Assembly (NCBI RefSeq): GCF_900457465.1
Contig: NZ_UAUU01000008.1
Coordinates: 620,001-684,000 of the forward strand
Reading direction: 5' to 3'
Length of the DNA: 64,000 nt
Source: Sphingobacterium multivorum
GTDB lineage: Bacteria; Bacteroidota; Bacteroidia; Sphingobacteriales; Sphingobacteriaceae
Shown: positions 8,758 through 17,715 of the stretch, piece after piece
How positions within the stretch are numbered: the first letter of the stretch is position 1
Layout of the letters: each line of letters begins with the position of its first letter
Translations under genes and position numbers: made by a program
Notes under the pieces: generated by a model
Told to the model about the DNA's origin: nothing
The model's database searches: none
The model's input: only the letters and a program-made list of their open reading frames with translations

Positions 8758-9980
8758 ATGATAAAGACGTTTGATATTCAGGGATCGAAGATTTCCTTTG
8801 GCTACAGGTGCAGGCAGTGATGCGATACACAAAGATCCGATCTATTCTTATGCAGTGACCCGATTGGCCGATGATAAGGGGCGCGTTGGGACAGGTCTGG
8901 CTTTTACACTGGGTGCAGGGAACGAGCTGGTCTGTCGTGCCGCAGCTTTTTATGCCGAACGACTGAAAGGGATTCCAATTGAGGATCTTATGGCAGATTT
9001 TGGTCAATTGTTTAATAGGTTGAGCAATGAACAGCAGTATCGTTGGTTGGGTCCACATAAAGGGGTTGTTCATTTGGCCTTAGCTTCGGTAACAAATGCC
9101 TGTTTTGATCTTTGGGCTAAAACGAGAGGAGTTCCACTTTGGAAATTGTTAACCGAGCTCAGCGCCGCAGAGATTGTCAATACGCTGGATCTTTCCTATT
9201 TGGAAGATGAGTTGACAAAGGCGGAGGCCATCAGCTTACTGGAGTCAAATATGGCTACAGGTCATAAAAGAATGGGGATTATTGAAAAGGGCTATGTGGG
9301 CTATGATACGTCAGTAGGCTGGTTTAACTATTCTGATGAAAAGGTACGGGAGAATTGTAAGCGTGCTTTAGAAAACGGCTTCTCCGCAATGAAACTCAAA
9401 GTGGGCAGTGAAGATCCCTTGCGGGATATTCGTCGTGCGCATATCGTGCGTTGAGGTTGCTGGTGATGAAGCTAAAGTAATGCTCGACGCGAATCAGCAA
9501 TGGACGCTGCCGCAGGCGCTATCCATCTGTCAAGAGCTTAAAGAGATGAACCCGTTTTGGGTAGAGGAGCCGACACACCCGGACGACATTGTTGGTCATA
9601 AACGCTTGGCCGAACACATTGCGCCGATAAAAGTTGCCATGGGTGAGCATGTGCCGAACCGCATTTTGTTTAAAAATTATCTTCAAATGGGTGCGACGGG
9701 ATTTGTACAGGTCGATGCTGTTCGCGTTGGCGGCGTAAGCGAGTTTATATCCGTGAGTCTACTTTGTCGAAAATATAATATCCCTGTTGTACCACATGTT
9801 GGGATATGGGGCAGCTCCATCAGCACCTGGTTTTATTTAACCACATAAGCTTGGGGCATGAGGCTTTGTTTTTTGGAGCATATTCCGCATCTAAAGTCTC
9901 ATTTTGTACATCCAGTGGCTATAGAGAATGGCGTTTATCGTACCCCAATGGATGTGGGAAGCAGTTGTGATTTGTTATAA
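8758..9980 (+). pseudogene. L-fuconate dehydratase (enolase superfamily), three or more frameshifts
   Basis: From ATG at 8758 the frame breaks within about 10 codons, then continues in another frame with RRFPLATGAGSDAIHKDPIY. Further on are NACFDLWAKTRGVPLWKLL and FSAMKLKVGSEDPLRDIRR (the KxK base motif), then, in another frame, VMLDANQQW and FWVEEPTHPDDIVGH for the metal ligands, and KVAMGEH. The last part, SHFVHPVAIENGVYRTP, is in a third frame up to TAA at 9980. These motifs mark a MR-type enolase-superfamily dehydratase, and the N-terminal GSDA...DPDYS-like pattern is that of L-fuconate dehydratase. It would convert L-fuconate to 2-keto-3-deoxy-L-fuconate in the cytosol. Confidence 0.78.
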
Positions 9981-9989
9981 GTTGACATT

Positions 9990-11623
9990 ATGTTAGGAAA
10001 TTTAGATTTAGGTATCGCCATCTTTTATATACTGTTGATTTTAGTTGTCGGCGTATTGGCAGATCGGTGCGATTTAAGAAAGTCAAGGAAACAAGTGCAG
10101 AGGGGTATTTTTTGGCTGGAAAGACACTTCGTTGGCCAGCATTGGACTAGCGCTTTTGCAACCAATATTTCAACAATCCATCTGGTCAGTTTGGCACAGA
10201 GCGGGATTCGATACCGGGTTGCTTAATGGTAACTTTGAATGGATGCGGCCTTTACTTTAATCTTACTGGCGCTTTTTTTTGTGCCATTTTACCTCAAGTC
10301 GGGTGTTGCCACCTTGCCCGACTTTCTGGAACGGCGCTATGATCGTGCCAGCAGAGATTGGCTTACGTTTATCTCTATACTATCGGCAATGTTATTCATA
10401 TCGCTTTTTCGATGTTGGCCGGAGGGATTGTGCTGCGCACACTTTTTGGATTTAATATGTATTTAAGTATTACAGTAATCTGGTGTGATAACTGGAATAT
10501 ATACGATTTGGGCGGATTGCGTGCTGTTGTGGTGACGGAATCTATCCAGACAATTGTGTTGCTGCGGGGCTTTCATTATCAGTTTTGCGGCTTTTGACAA
10601 GATGGGCGGTTGGACGCCAATGAAAGCTGTTACTGGAACAGGACAATGCCCTTGATCGTCTTCCATGCTTCGTGGGAGTAACGATGGAAGTGGAATGCCT
10701 TGGTATGCCGTTTTGTTTGGCTATCCGATTTTGGGTATTTGGTACTGGTGTGCCGATCAGACCATTGTTCAGCGTGTTTTAGGGGCGAAGATGAAAACCA
10801 TGGACGTGTGGGTGCTCTTTTCTGTGGTGTTCTAAAAATCTTGCCTGTTTTTATTTTTGTGCTTCCAGGCCTATTTGCGTATACCTTGTTTAGAACAGGT
10901 CAATTGGATTTAAGCTGTCTCGGCGTGGACCATCAAGGGCAGTCAATTCAAAAGGTATCTATACACTTTATTTACTCAACTTTTGCCTTCCGGATTGATC
11001 GGTGTTTTGGTCGCAGCGCTCCTGTCGGGGTTAATGAGCCAGATATCGGGTGCGCTAAATTCGATATCGACCATGGTGAGTTACGATATCTTTAGACAGC
11101 GGAAACCTGCCGCTTCCGATGGTCAGTTGATTCGTATTGGAAAATTGCTGCAGTTATTGCCATGGGATTTTCCTTGGCTCTTTTACCACTATTGGATCGC
11201 TATGAGAGTATTTTCTACGGCATAAATGATGTGATAGCACACATTGCGCCACCAATAACCTGCGTATTTCTTTTAGGTGTGTTTTGGAAAGGGGCATCGG
11301 CAATAGCTGCAAAACTTACCTTGTGGATAGGTTCTGTTTTGGGGGTTGCCGTATTTTTACTGAACAAGCTGCTGCCTGACTCGTGGATAGGCCAGACTCC
11401 ATTTATGATGATGGCTTTTTATCTGTTTTTGATCTGTATGGTACTTCAGGTATTATTATCTTATAAGTATCCCGTACAGCACACTGCGCAAAGTCGGGAT
11501 TTGTACTGGAAGAATCCCATGGACCCACTTCGGGGTAAAGCCTGGTCGGGTATCGGGAGTTACCGCATTTTGTCGACATTGCTACTCGCTATTGTCGTGA
11601 TTTTATATGTAATTTTCAACTGA
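9990..11623 (+). pseudogene. Sodium/solute symporter (SSS family), probably sugar-specific, several frameshifts
   Basis: The pieces cover a normal-length SSS protein of about 545 residues. Recognisable segments in order: MLGNLDLGIAIFYILLILVV, ALFATNISTIHLVSLAQSG (shifted), [56 protein letters not shown] (split), ILPVFIFVLPGLFAYTLF, a segment matching ALLSGLMSQISGALNSISTM, and the last helices from 11162. The R-Y-D after LPDFLE and the DQxxxQR motif are typical of SGLT-like sugar carriers. Position between the fuconate dehydratase and the SDR suggests L-fucose or L-fuconate as substrate. Breaks occur roughly every 150-300 bases. Confidence 0.78.
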
Positions 11624-11680
11624 TTTTTTAATTTGTTCCAATGCTTTGGAACTTGATGCTAAATACAAGAATAATAGAAC

Positions 11681-12451
11681 GTGAAAATCTTAGAAGATAA
11701 AATCATATTGGTTACCGGAGGAAGTGCTGGTATCGGTTTGGAATGTGTAAAAGCCTATGTCAAAGCGGGGGCAAAGGTTGCCTTTGTTGGTCTCGATCAA
11801 GCATCTGTGGATGAAACAGCTGAACTGATCGGGGCACCACATATGGGCATCTGTGCGGATGTCACGCAGGCCAGGGAAGTTGAATCAGCTATCCAAAAGA
11901 CCGTTGCTGTTTTTGGGCGGCTTGATGCAATCCATAACAATGCTGGCTTGGCAAGTCCATCAAAACCTTTGCATGAAACGACGGACGATGAATGGATAAG
12001 GTTACTGGATACCAACATGAAAAGTGTTCTTTTGACTACACGGTATGGCTACCCCCATTTAAAGGAATCTGCCGGTTGTATTCTAAATACGAGTAGCTTG
12101 GTAGGGGAAATAGGCCAGGGGAACCATGCGGCATATGCTGCCACAAAAGGGGCTATCAATGCGTTGACAAAATCGATGGCCATAGACTATGCGTCTGTCG
12201 GCATACGTGTCAATTCGGTTATGCCTGCAGCTGTTATGACACCCATGCTCAACAAATGGACACTGGAGCAACCACAGCCGACACAGGTTTTTGATTTTTT
12301 GAAGGATATTCATTTGCTTGGATACTGTCCTGACGGTGATGTCATTGCTGATGCCTGTGTGTTTCTGCTGTCAAACCAAGCGCGCTTTATTACAGGGGTA
12401 AATCTACCTGTAAGTGGAGGTGCCGAGTTGGGCTACCGCAGAAATGTGTGA
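11681..12451 (+). CDS. SDR dehydrogenase of the L-fucose pathway (L-fucose or 2-keto-3-deoxy-L-fuconate dehydrogenase)
   Basis: An intact 256-residue classical SDR starting with GTG at 11681; no ATG start fits. It has TGGSAGIG (12-19), NNAG (86-89), Ser 138/139, Tyr152 and Lys156, and ends PVSGGAELG. In non-phosphorylative L-fucose breakdown two SDR-type steps exist: oxidation of L-fucose to the lactone and of 2-keto-3-deoxy-L-fuconate to the 2,4-diketo acid. The sequence alone does not tell which. Its place downstream of the dehydratase and transporter and just upstream of the lactate dehydrogenase slightly favours the later step. It is intact although the four genes before it are broken. 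Confidence 0.82.
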   Translation: MKILEDKIILVTGGSAGIGLECVKAYVKAGAKVAFVGLDQASVDETAELIGAPHMGICADVTQAREVESAIQKTVAVFGRLDAIHNNAGLASPSKPLHETTDDEWIRLLDTNMKSVLLTTRYGYPHLKESAGCILNTSSLVGEIGQGNHAAYAATKGAINALTKSMAIDYASVGIRVNSVMPAAVMTPMLNKWTLEQPQPTQVFDFLKDIHLLGYCPDGDVIADACVFLLSNQARFITGVNLPVSGGAELGYRRNV

Positions 12452-12550
12452 CAGATTTTTTTATATTAACTATAATTAGCTTGCATTTGAAAAGCAATTT
12501 ATCTAAGTTTGGCGCGCAGTTGTAGACTGCTTATAAATAATACATCAATC

Positions 12551-13717
12551 ATGAGCCAGAAATTTATATATAATACCCGTTATCCTTCTGTTGAAGATCT
12601 AAAGATTAAAGCGAAGAAAAGGATTCCCAAATTTGCATTTGATTATTTGACCGGAGGAGCCAATGAAGAATTGAACCTTGCCAGAAATGAAAACGATTTT
12701 GATAATATTCTGTTGAAGCCTCAATATCTGCTTGCGAGTGAAGAAATAGACCTTTCGGTCGAACTATTCGGTCGCCGTTACAGTGCGCCGTTTGGGGTTT
12801 CGCCTATTGGACTTCAGGGATTGATGTGGCCGAATGCGCCAGAGATTCTTGCAAAAGCAGCTGCAAAAAATGATGTTCCTTATATTTTGAGTACTGTATC
12901 AACAAGTAGTATTGAACGTATTGCCGAGGTATCTGATGGGAAAGCGTGGTTCCAGCTCTATCATCCGACAGAAAACAGGTTGCGCGATGATATTATTCGA
13001 CGTCTACAGGCTGTTGAATGTCCCGTATTGGTAGTTTTGGTCGATGTTCCTGCTTTTGGACTTCGTTATCGCGAGATAAAAAGCGGATTGTCTATGCCAC
13101 CTAAAATGAGTATCGCCAATATCTTGCAAACTTTTGCCTGCCCGACTTGGGGGATAGAAACATTAAGACATGGAATTCCTTCTTTTGCAACATTGAAGCC
13201 TTATATGGAAAAAGGTCTTGATTTAGCTCAGCTGGGACAGTTTATGAATAGAACATTTACCGGTAAGGTAGATGTTGAGAAAATTAAAGCTATTCGCGAT
13301 CTTTGGAAAGGGTCATTGGTGCTTAAAGGGATTGCCACCGACGAAGATATGCAGGCTTCTATCGCATTGGGCGTGGATGGCGTCATTGTCTCAAATCATG
13401 GTGGACGACAGCTCGACGCAAGTGAATCTTCGATCAATTCATTGATTCATTTGGCGAGCAACCCAGAATATAAAAATAAGATAAAAATCATGTTAGATGG
13501 TGGTATTCGATCGGGAGTTGACCTAGCCCGCGCCCATGCGGTTGGATCAGATTTCAATTTTATGGGAAGACCATTTATGTATGGCGTTGGCGCATTGGGC
13601 AATGAAGGTGGGGAACATACAATCAATATGTTCAAGACACATTTGTATCAGGTTATGAAGCAATTGAGTCTTTCAAAGATTGAAGATTTGCCGCAACGTC
13701 TACAAGCTGTCCTGTAA
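12551..13717 (+). CDS. lldD: FMN-dependent L-lactate dehydrogenase / alpha-hydroxy-acid oxidase
   Basis: 388 residues from ATG at 12551; an upstream start at 12509 adds 14 residues unlike the family. The segments are FAFDYLTGGANEELNLARNE, the FMN-binding PIGLQGLMWPNAPEILAKAA, and the late catalytic cluster VSNHGGRQLDASESS, which carries the active-site His and Arg, followed by MLDGGIRSGVDLARA and FMGRPFMYGVGALG. The enzyme oxidises L-lactate to pyruvate at the membrane. L-lactate is one product of the non-phosphorylative fucose route (with pyruvate), which explains its place at the end of this locus. A long hairpin follows. Confidence 0.9.
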   Translation: MSQKFIYNTRYPSVEDLKIKAKKRIPKFAFDYLTGGANEELNLARNENDFDNILLKPQYLLASEEIDLSVELFGRRYSAPFGVSPIGLQGLMWPNAPEILAKAAAKNDVPYILSTVSTSSIERIAEVSDGKAWFQLYHPTENRLRDDIIRRLQAVECPVLVVLVDVPAFGLRYREIKSGLSMPPKMSIANILQTFACPTWGIETLRHGIPSFATLKPYMEKGLDLAQLGQFMNRTFTGKVDVEKIKAIRDLWKGSLVLKGIATDEDMQASIALGVDGVIVSNHGGRQLDASESSINSLIHLASNPEYKNKIKIMLDGGIRSGVDLARAHAVGSDFNFMGRPFMYGVGALGNEGGEHTINMFKTHLYQVMKQLSLSKIEDLPQRLQAVL

Positions 13718-13785
13718 CCATTGTAGCAGCTCGAGTTTTCGATCCAGCGTTGAGGTGGGAATCAGGCTCACCATAGAAAGAAGAG

Positions 13786-13832
13786 AATGTCTCTTATGTT
13801 TGTATGAAGCAAATGTAGGAGACATTTTTTGT
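13786..13832 (+). terminator. Hairpin terminator ending the fucose locus
   Basis: AATGTCTC (13786-13793) pairs with GAGACATT (13819-13826). The stem extends with mismatches through TGTTTG/CAAATG, and the right arm runs into TTTTTTG. It lies about 70 bases after the lactate dehydrogenase stop. Confidence 0.65.
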
Positions 13833-13932
13833 TTTATAGTTTGACATAAAAGCTAGTTGGCTTTGATGTAATATGATTAAGTTTTCGATATAGCAAACGG
13901 AGATCAATCGGTGGCCAAATTCGCGATTTTAA

Positions 13933-13981
13933 CAGTGCTTGTTCAGTGCTCGTTCAGTGCTTGTTCAGTGCTTGCTCAGTG
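13933..13981. repeat. Tandem 11-base repeat, four and a half copies
   Basis: Units are CAGTGCTTGTT (13933), CAGTGCTCGTT (13944), CAGTGCTTGTT (13955) and CAGTGCTTGCT (13966), plus a partial CAGTG at 13977. It is head to tail with no spacers, so it is not a CRISPR array. It lies in the 392-base gap between the lactate dehydrogenase gene and the DUF6266 gene. The rest of that gap holds only the terminator and AT-rich sequence. Confidence 0.85.
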
Positions 13982-14109
13982 GAGACTGAATAAACAATGA
14001 CTAATTACTGTCCAAATATTGAATAAAAATTGTTTTTTCACCTAATTTGGTATGAGTATGTTTCCTTGATAATGTTTATCTTTAATATCTATAACATTAT
14101 CAAGCAATT

Positions 14110-14769
14110 ATGGCAATCGTTAAAAATGGTGTTAATGGAACTGTTTCCGGGAAAGCAGGTTCTGTTGTATTTGTGTCGACTAAAACAGGAAATTATGTAC
14201 GATCTCTCCCTCGTGTTAAAAAACGGGAGCCCAGTCCTGAGCAACTGCTCAGTAGAAAACGCTTCAAAATGGTGAGGTCACATATTAGCCAGTTAAAACC
14301 GATCATCAATATGGGGTATAAAGCGTACAGCTATCCTAAACGGGCATACGATGTCGCGATGTCTTATAATTTGAAAGAAGCGCTTATCCAGGAAGAAAAT
14401 GGTTTTTTGATTGACTGGCAGAAATTTATGATTGCCAAAGGAAGCCCCAATCCCATCACTTCCTACACAATGGATTTTGACAAAGAAAACCAAGTACTTC
14501 AGGTTACCTGGGAATATGACGCCTATCTGGAGGAAAAGTTCAATACCAGAACTTACGATTCCTTCTTGGTCCTGTATAATGTAGCGGATAACGGGAACGG
14601 ATATTCACTTGTCATGAACGACTTCAAAGGTAGCTTACTATCTGGCAAACAACATATTGAAATGCCAAAACATAGAAAGGAAGTGACCTATCAGGTGTAT
14701 ATCTTTTTTATCGAGAGTTACGGTGGAGGTAATACAGACAGTCTGCATTTGGGTTCAATAACGATTTGA
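14110..14769 (+). CDS. DUF6266 family protein
   Basis: A 219-residue protein starting MAIVKNGVNGTVSGKAGSVV, the hallmark N-terminus of DUF6266, which is common in Sphingobacteriaceae and related Bacteroidota. A basic patch follows (RSLPRVKKREPSPEQLLSRK). The second half (residues about 115-215) alternates polar and hydrophobic residues and is probably beta-rich. There is no signal peptide, Cys or catalytic motif. The function is not known. It is transcribed alone, with a terminator shortly after. Confidence 0.82.
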   Translation: MAIVKNGVNGTVSGKAGSVVFVSTKTGNYVRSLPRVKKREPSPEQLLSRKRFKMVRSHISQLKPIINMGYKAYSYPKRAYDVAMSYNLKEALIQEENGFLIDWQKFMIAKGSPNPITSYTMDFDKENQVLQVTWEYDAYLEEKFNTRTYDSFLVLYNVADNGNGYSLVMNDFKGSLLSGKQHIEMPKHRKEVTYQVYIFFIESYGGGNTDSLHLGSITI

Positions 14770-14810
14770 GTATACATAGTGCTGACACGATCGTGTATTA
14801 TAATATAGCA

Positions 14811-14846
14811 TAAAAAAGGGCTATCCACATTCGGCTAGCCCCTTTT
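14811..14846. terminator. Bidirectional hairpin terminator
   Basis: AAAAAAGGGCTA pairs with TAGCCCCTTTTT around a short loop, with A and T runs outside. It serves the DUF6266 gene on the plus strand and the small peptide gene on the minus strand. Confidence 0.7.
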
Positions 14847-14865
14847 TATCCACATTGGAAATAGT

Positions 14866-15036
14866 TTACCAGTCGATATTTCTATTGTCTGTTGAACCTA
14901 CTTCCCATTGTTCGCTCACTTTACCGCTGTTGGCATCTTCTGGTCTGGCGTATGCCGAACCGGCGGCGATACCTTGTTCAAGTTCGATCGTCGTCATGTT
15001 TATTCGAGGGGCGATGTATGCTAATTTCTTTTCCAT
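14866..15036 (-). CDS. Small peptide (56 aa) downstream of fimbrillin-like gene
   Basis: ATG at 15036 opens 56 codons: it begins MEKKLAYIAPRINMTTIELE, then EQGIAAGSAYARPEDANSG, and ends with a Trp-flanked acidic tail (EQWEV...NRNIDW). There are no Cys and no hydrophobic signal. Codon use and composition are protein-like, and it lies 92 bases after the fimbrillin-like gene on the same strand, just before a terminator. Short peptides with an ELE-(G)-IAAGSA core and W-rich acidic end accompany fimbrillin-like genes in Bacteroidota as far as I recall. Its function is unknown. Confidence 0.7.
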   Translation of the reverse strand: MEKKLAYIAPRINMTTIELEQGIAAGSAYARPEDANSGKVSEQWEVGSTDNRNIDW

Positions 15037-15128
15037 AATACCTTTTTTATCCTTGCTGAATTTCTATTGTTATGCTCAGCGTGTATTTAATTTTTAAGAT
15101 TATTGATCTATTTATTGACTAATGGTGA

Positions 15129-16747
15129 CTACTGACAAGGGATTTTCTTCTTTCCAGCACCTACACCTTTGATAATTGTACGTCCATCAACAAGTTGGGT
15201 CACTTTTACGGTGTTGCTTTGTGTTGCACTCCAAGGGAATGTGTTGAAGCTGTTGCCATTAACGAGTTTAAGTTCATATAGAGGACCGCCGGATGTTTTG
15301 CTACCAAACATGGTAACCTGGCCAGTTCTGCTGATGACAAGCTTGATCAATGGGGCTGCACTTGTACCTTTCATGTTGTAGACCTGATCAATTCTTTTAC
15401 CAGTTTCAATATTGTTGCCTGCGTATTTGCTTCCATCAACAAACTGGATGTTTTGAGCAGAAGAGGCACCCACTTCAAATTGAATTTCTTGTTTCGCCAA
15501 TTTGACACCATTTACTTCCATGTTAAATGCATTGTCCAGTTCGGTAATGTCGAAAACAAAGCCATAGTCTGCCGCTGGGGCAGTGAAATTTCTATCGATT
15601 GTCGTTCCATTGGCATAGAATTTTCCATCTTTCATAATACCCGTTTTACCTCCCGATGTAGTTGCCGGATAACTCCAGTCCAGGCCATTGCTGGTTACAT
15701 TTTGTGTGCAGGTTCTGAAATTGAGTTTCAGATCGTATTTCTGTCCGGGATTGATCTTAACATTTGGAATGGTGATGTTTGTTTTAGTCTCATCATCCAG
15801 TGTTAGACTACCGAGCATCAGTGTTCCATTGCTGGTTGCCGGGTGGATCAATAAAGAGGGGTTACTGATCACGGTACGCAGGCCATTTCCTAAAGCCGGG
15901 AATTGCGTGGTCACGCCTGCGTTGTTCAAGCCATTGTAGGTTAGTGTTTGGTCTGAGAATTTCAAATTTGCACTACCATGACTAGGTTTTAATACGGCAG
16001 TCCCGATTTGAGTAATAGCTCCGGTCATACTTGGATCCATGGTCAATGTTGTGGTGATTTGGCTAAACCGGTGTTTTAATACAACATTTAAGTTATTTAC
16101 ACCACTTTTTTAACGTTAATGTGCCCGTGTAATACATCAAATCACCACTTATATTGTCTAAGCTGGCAGTGGACAGTGTATTTTGATTGTTGATACCCGG
16201 TAATGCTGTGGTACTATTGATCGAATAGGCAATGAACGTGTAAGATTTTTCCAGCGTCAAGAACGATACCTGCAGCAGTAGCTTCCTCACCATAGCTATA
16301 AATCTTTTCCGTTACGTAAGCGCCTTGGTTGTCATAGACAACAACTTTATATTTAACGTTTTTGTCCAATGGCTTCTCTTGTGTCTGGACAGCCGCTAGT
16401 TTGGGGGTGGACGAAGCGACGAGGCTTTTTGTGATCGCTGAATTGTTTGTTAGGACCACGTCGACAGAACCACCGTTTTCAAGCGGTACTGTCATTTCCT
16501 GTACATCAGGTGCATCGATTGATGTGCGTGAAGCTTTTGCAGATGCTTGCTTTTGAACAGCATTGTTGTCCGTTTCAGTGTAAGCTTCTACACCCGAAAG
16601 ATTGACTTTAACGACAGTTTCTCCTGTCAATGCGGTGTTTTCTCCACTTTTGTTACAGGAGTAGAGACTAAGTGCGAAAGCACTGCAACCCAGCATGAAC
16701 AGGTTAGTCAGTCGGTGATGGGGGATTAGATTCATGTTAATTGACAT
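15129..16747 (-). pseudogene. Fimbrillin-like surface lipoprotein, two frameshifts
   Basis: Three frames join into one protein of about 535 residues. The N-terminus has a hydrophobic stretch ending in a lipobox (FALSLYSC, then NKSGENT). The middle piece, YTFIAYSINSTTALPGI, is typical of fimbrillin-like proteins. The C-terminal piece is Gly/Asn/Thr-rich with LTYNGLNNAGV, INPGQKYDLKLNFRTC and VNGVKLAKQEIQFEVG. This composition matches Mfa-like/fimbrillin proteins exported as lipoproteins and assembled on the cell surface. Breaks fall near 16250 and 16100. The start could be 16747 or the in-frame ATG at 16735. Confidence 0.75.
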
Positions 16748-17234
16748 TTTGTTTTGTTATTGATTTTTTGATTTAGTTATTGATTTATTTGTTGTACTGT
16801 TTTTGCAGGTGTATGCCTGTTTATGTTTAAAATGTGGTATACGATTGCTTTTTTTGTTGCTATTATTTTTATCGATGCAATTATATAAATAGCATTTTAC
16901 TTAATATGACGTATTTGTATTATCTTATTTTTCTTATAGAGAAATATCTACAATACAACTATTTGCTGCTTTAAGGCTGTTTAAACATGTTTTATGCTGT
17001 TTTTCTGTAAATTACAATTCGTTTTATTTGAATAATAATTTACTTGTAATTAATATTAGTATCGAGTGATTGTTCTTTGTTGGGTTATGCGGTTTGTGTG
17101 GATTTAAGGTTAAGAAAAGCGTTCGATAGAGGGCAACTGTTCCATTGTTTTTTAGGAAGAATAGGATGTGATGATCGCAATAGATTTCTGAGACTAAGCG
17201 GAGATTTTAATTTATTTTTTAAATTTGTGCATTC
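16748..17234. other. AT-rich intergenic region, no gene seen
   Basis: 487 bases between divergent genes (fimbrillin-like lipoprotein left, DUF6660/metal-efflux right). It is strongly AT-rich, with T runs and TTATTGATTT repeats near 16757-16790. No open frame of note. It presumably holds both promoters, but I could not place a clean TTTG/TAnnTTTG pair. Confidence 0.5.
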
Positions 17235-17563
17235 ATGAGGTTAATTGTTTTCATATTGATAGCATATATTATGGGACTTTCTTTTGTTCCCTGCAGTGAT
17301 TCTACCAATCGCTGCGAGCAGACTGCTATGGAAAGACAATTAAACCAAACTCATAACCATAATGATGACGCGTCCGATGCCTGTTCGATTTCTGCTATTG
17401 CAATTGTTGTAGTGGAAATATAACGGCTTATGCGTATCAATTTCCGCAAATAGATGGTGTCCCGGTTTCAATTTATTTTGATAATCGTAATCCTGTCCTC
17501 AATACAGCGATTGTTTCCAGTTATTTTGGGAGCATCTGGCAGCCGCCAAAGGTTAATGCTTAA
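17235..17563 (+). pseudogene. DUF6660-like small Cys/His-rich exported protein, single frameshift
   Basis: The first frame gives a signal peptide (MRLIVFILIAYIMGLSFVPC) and a polar region with TAMERQLNQTHNHNDD. After a one-base slip near 17388 the protein continues FCYCNCCSGNITAYAYQFPQ and ends WQPPKVNA at TAA 17563, about 109 residues. The H-x-H and CYCNCC clusters are obvious metal-ligand candidates. Proteins of this type sit directly before CusA/CzcA genes in Bacteroidota. Metal binding in the periplasm is inferred from composition and position. Confidence 0.75.
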
Positions 17564-17715
17564 TTTTTCGTAAAAATTCTAGAAACAAATCTGATAGAGC
17601 ATGCTATGCTGTTCTTTATTCAGCTTTGTGCTCGGAATACGCTTGTTGTATGGTATTACGACAAAAGATGAGCTATTCTAACGAGCTATTATTTAAGCAT
17701 TAATCACGTATAATT

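Noticed and set aside
7161..11623. Mobile-element insertion as the cause of the broken fucose genes
   Set aside because: No inverted repeats, target duplications or transposase fragments are visible; the breaks are single-base slips.
13933..13981. Possible CRISPR array
   Set aside because: The repeats are 11 bases, contiguous and without spacers, and no cas gene is present.
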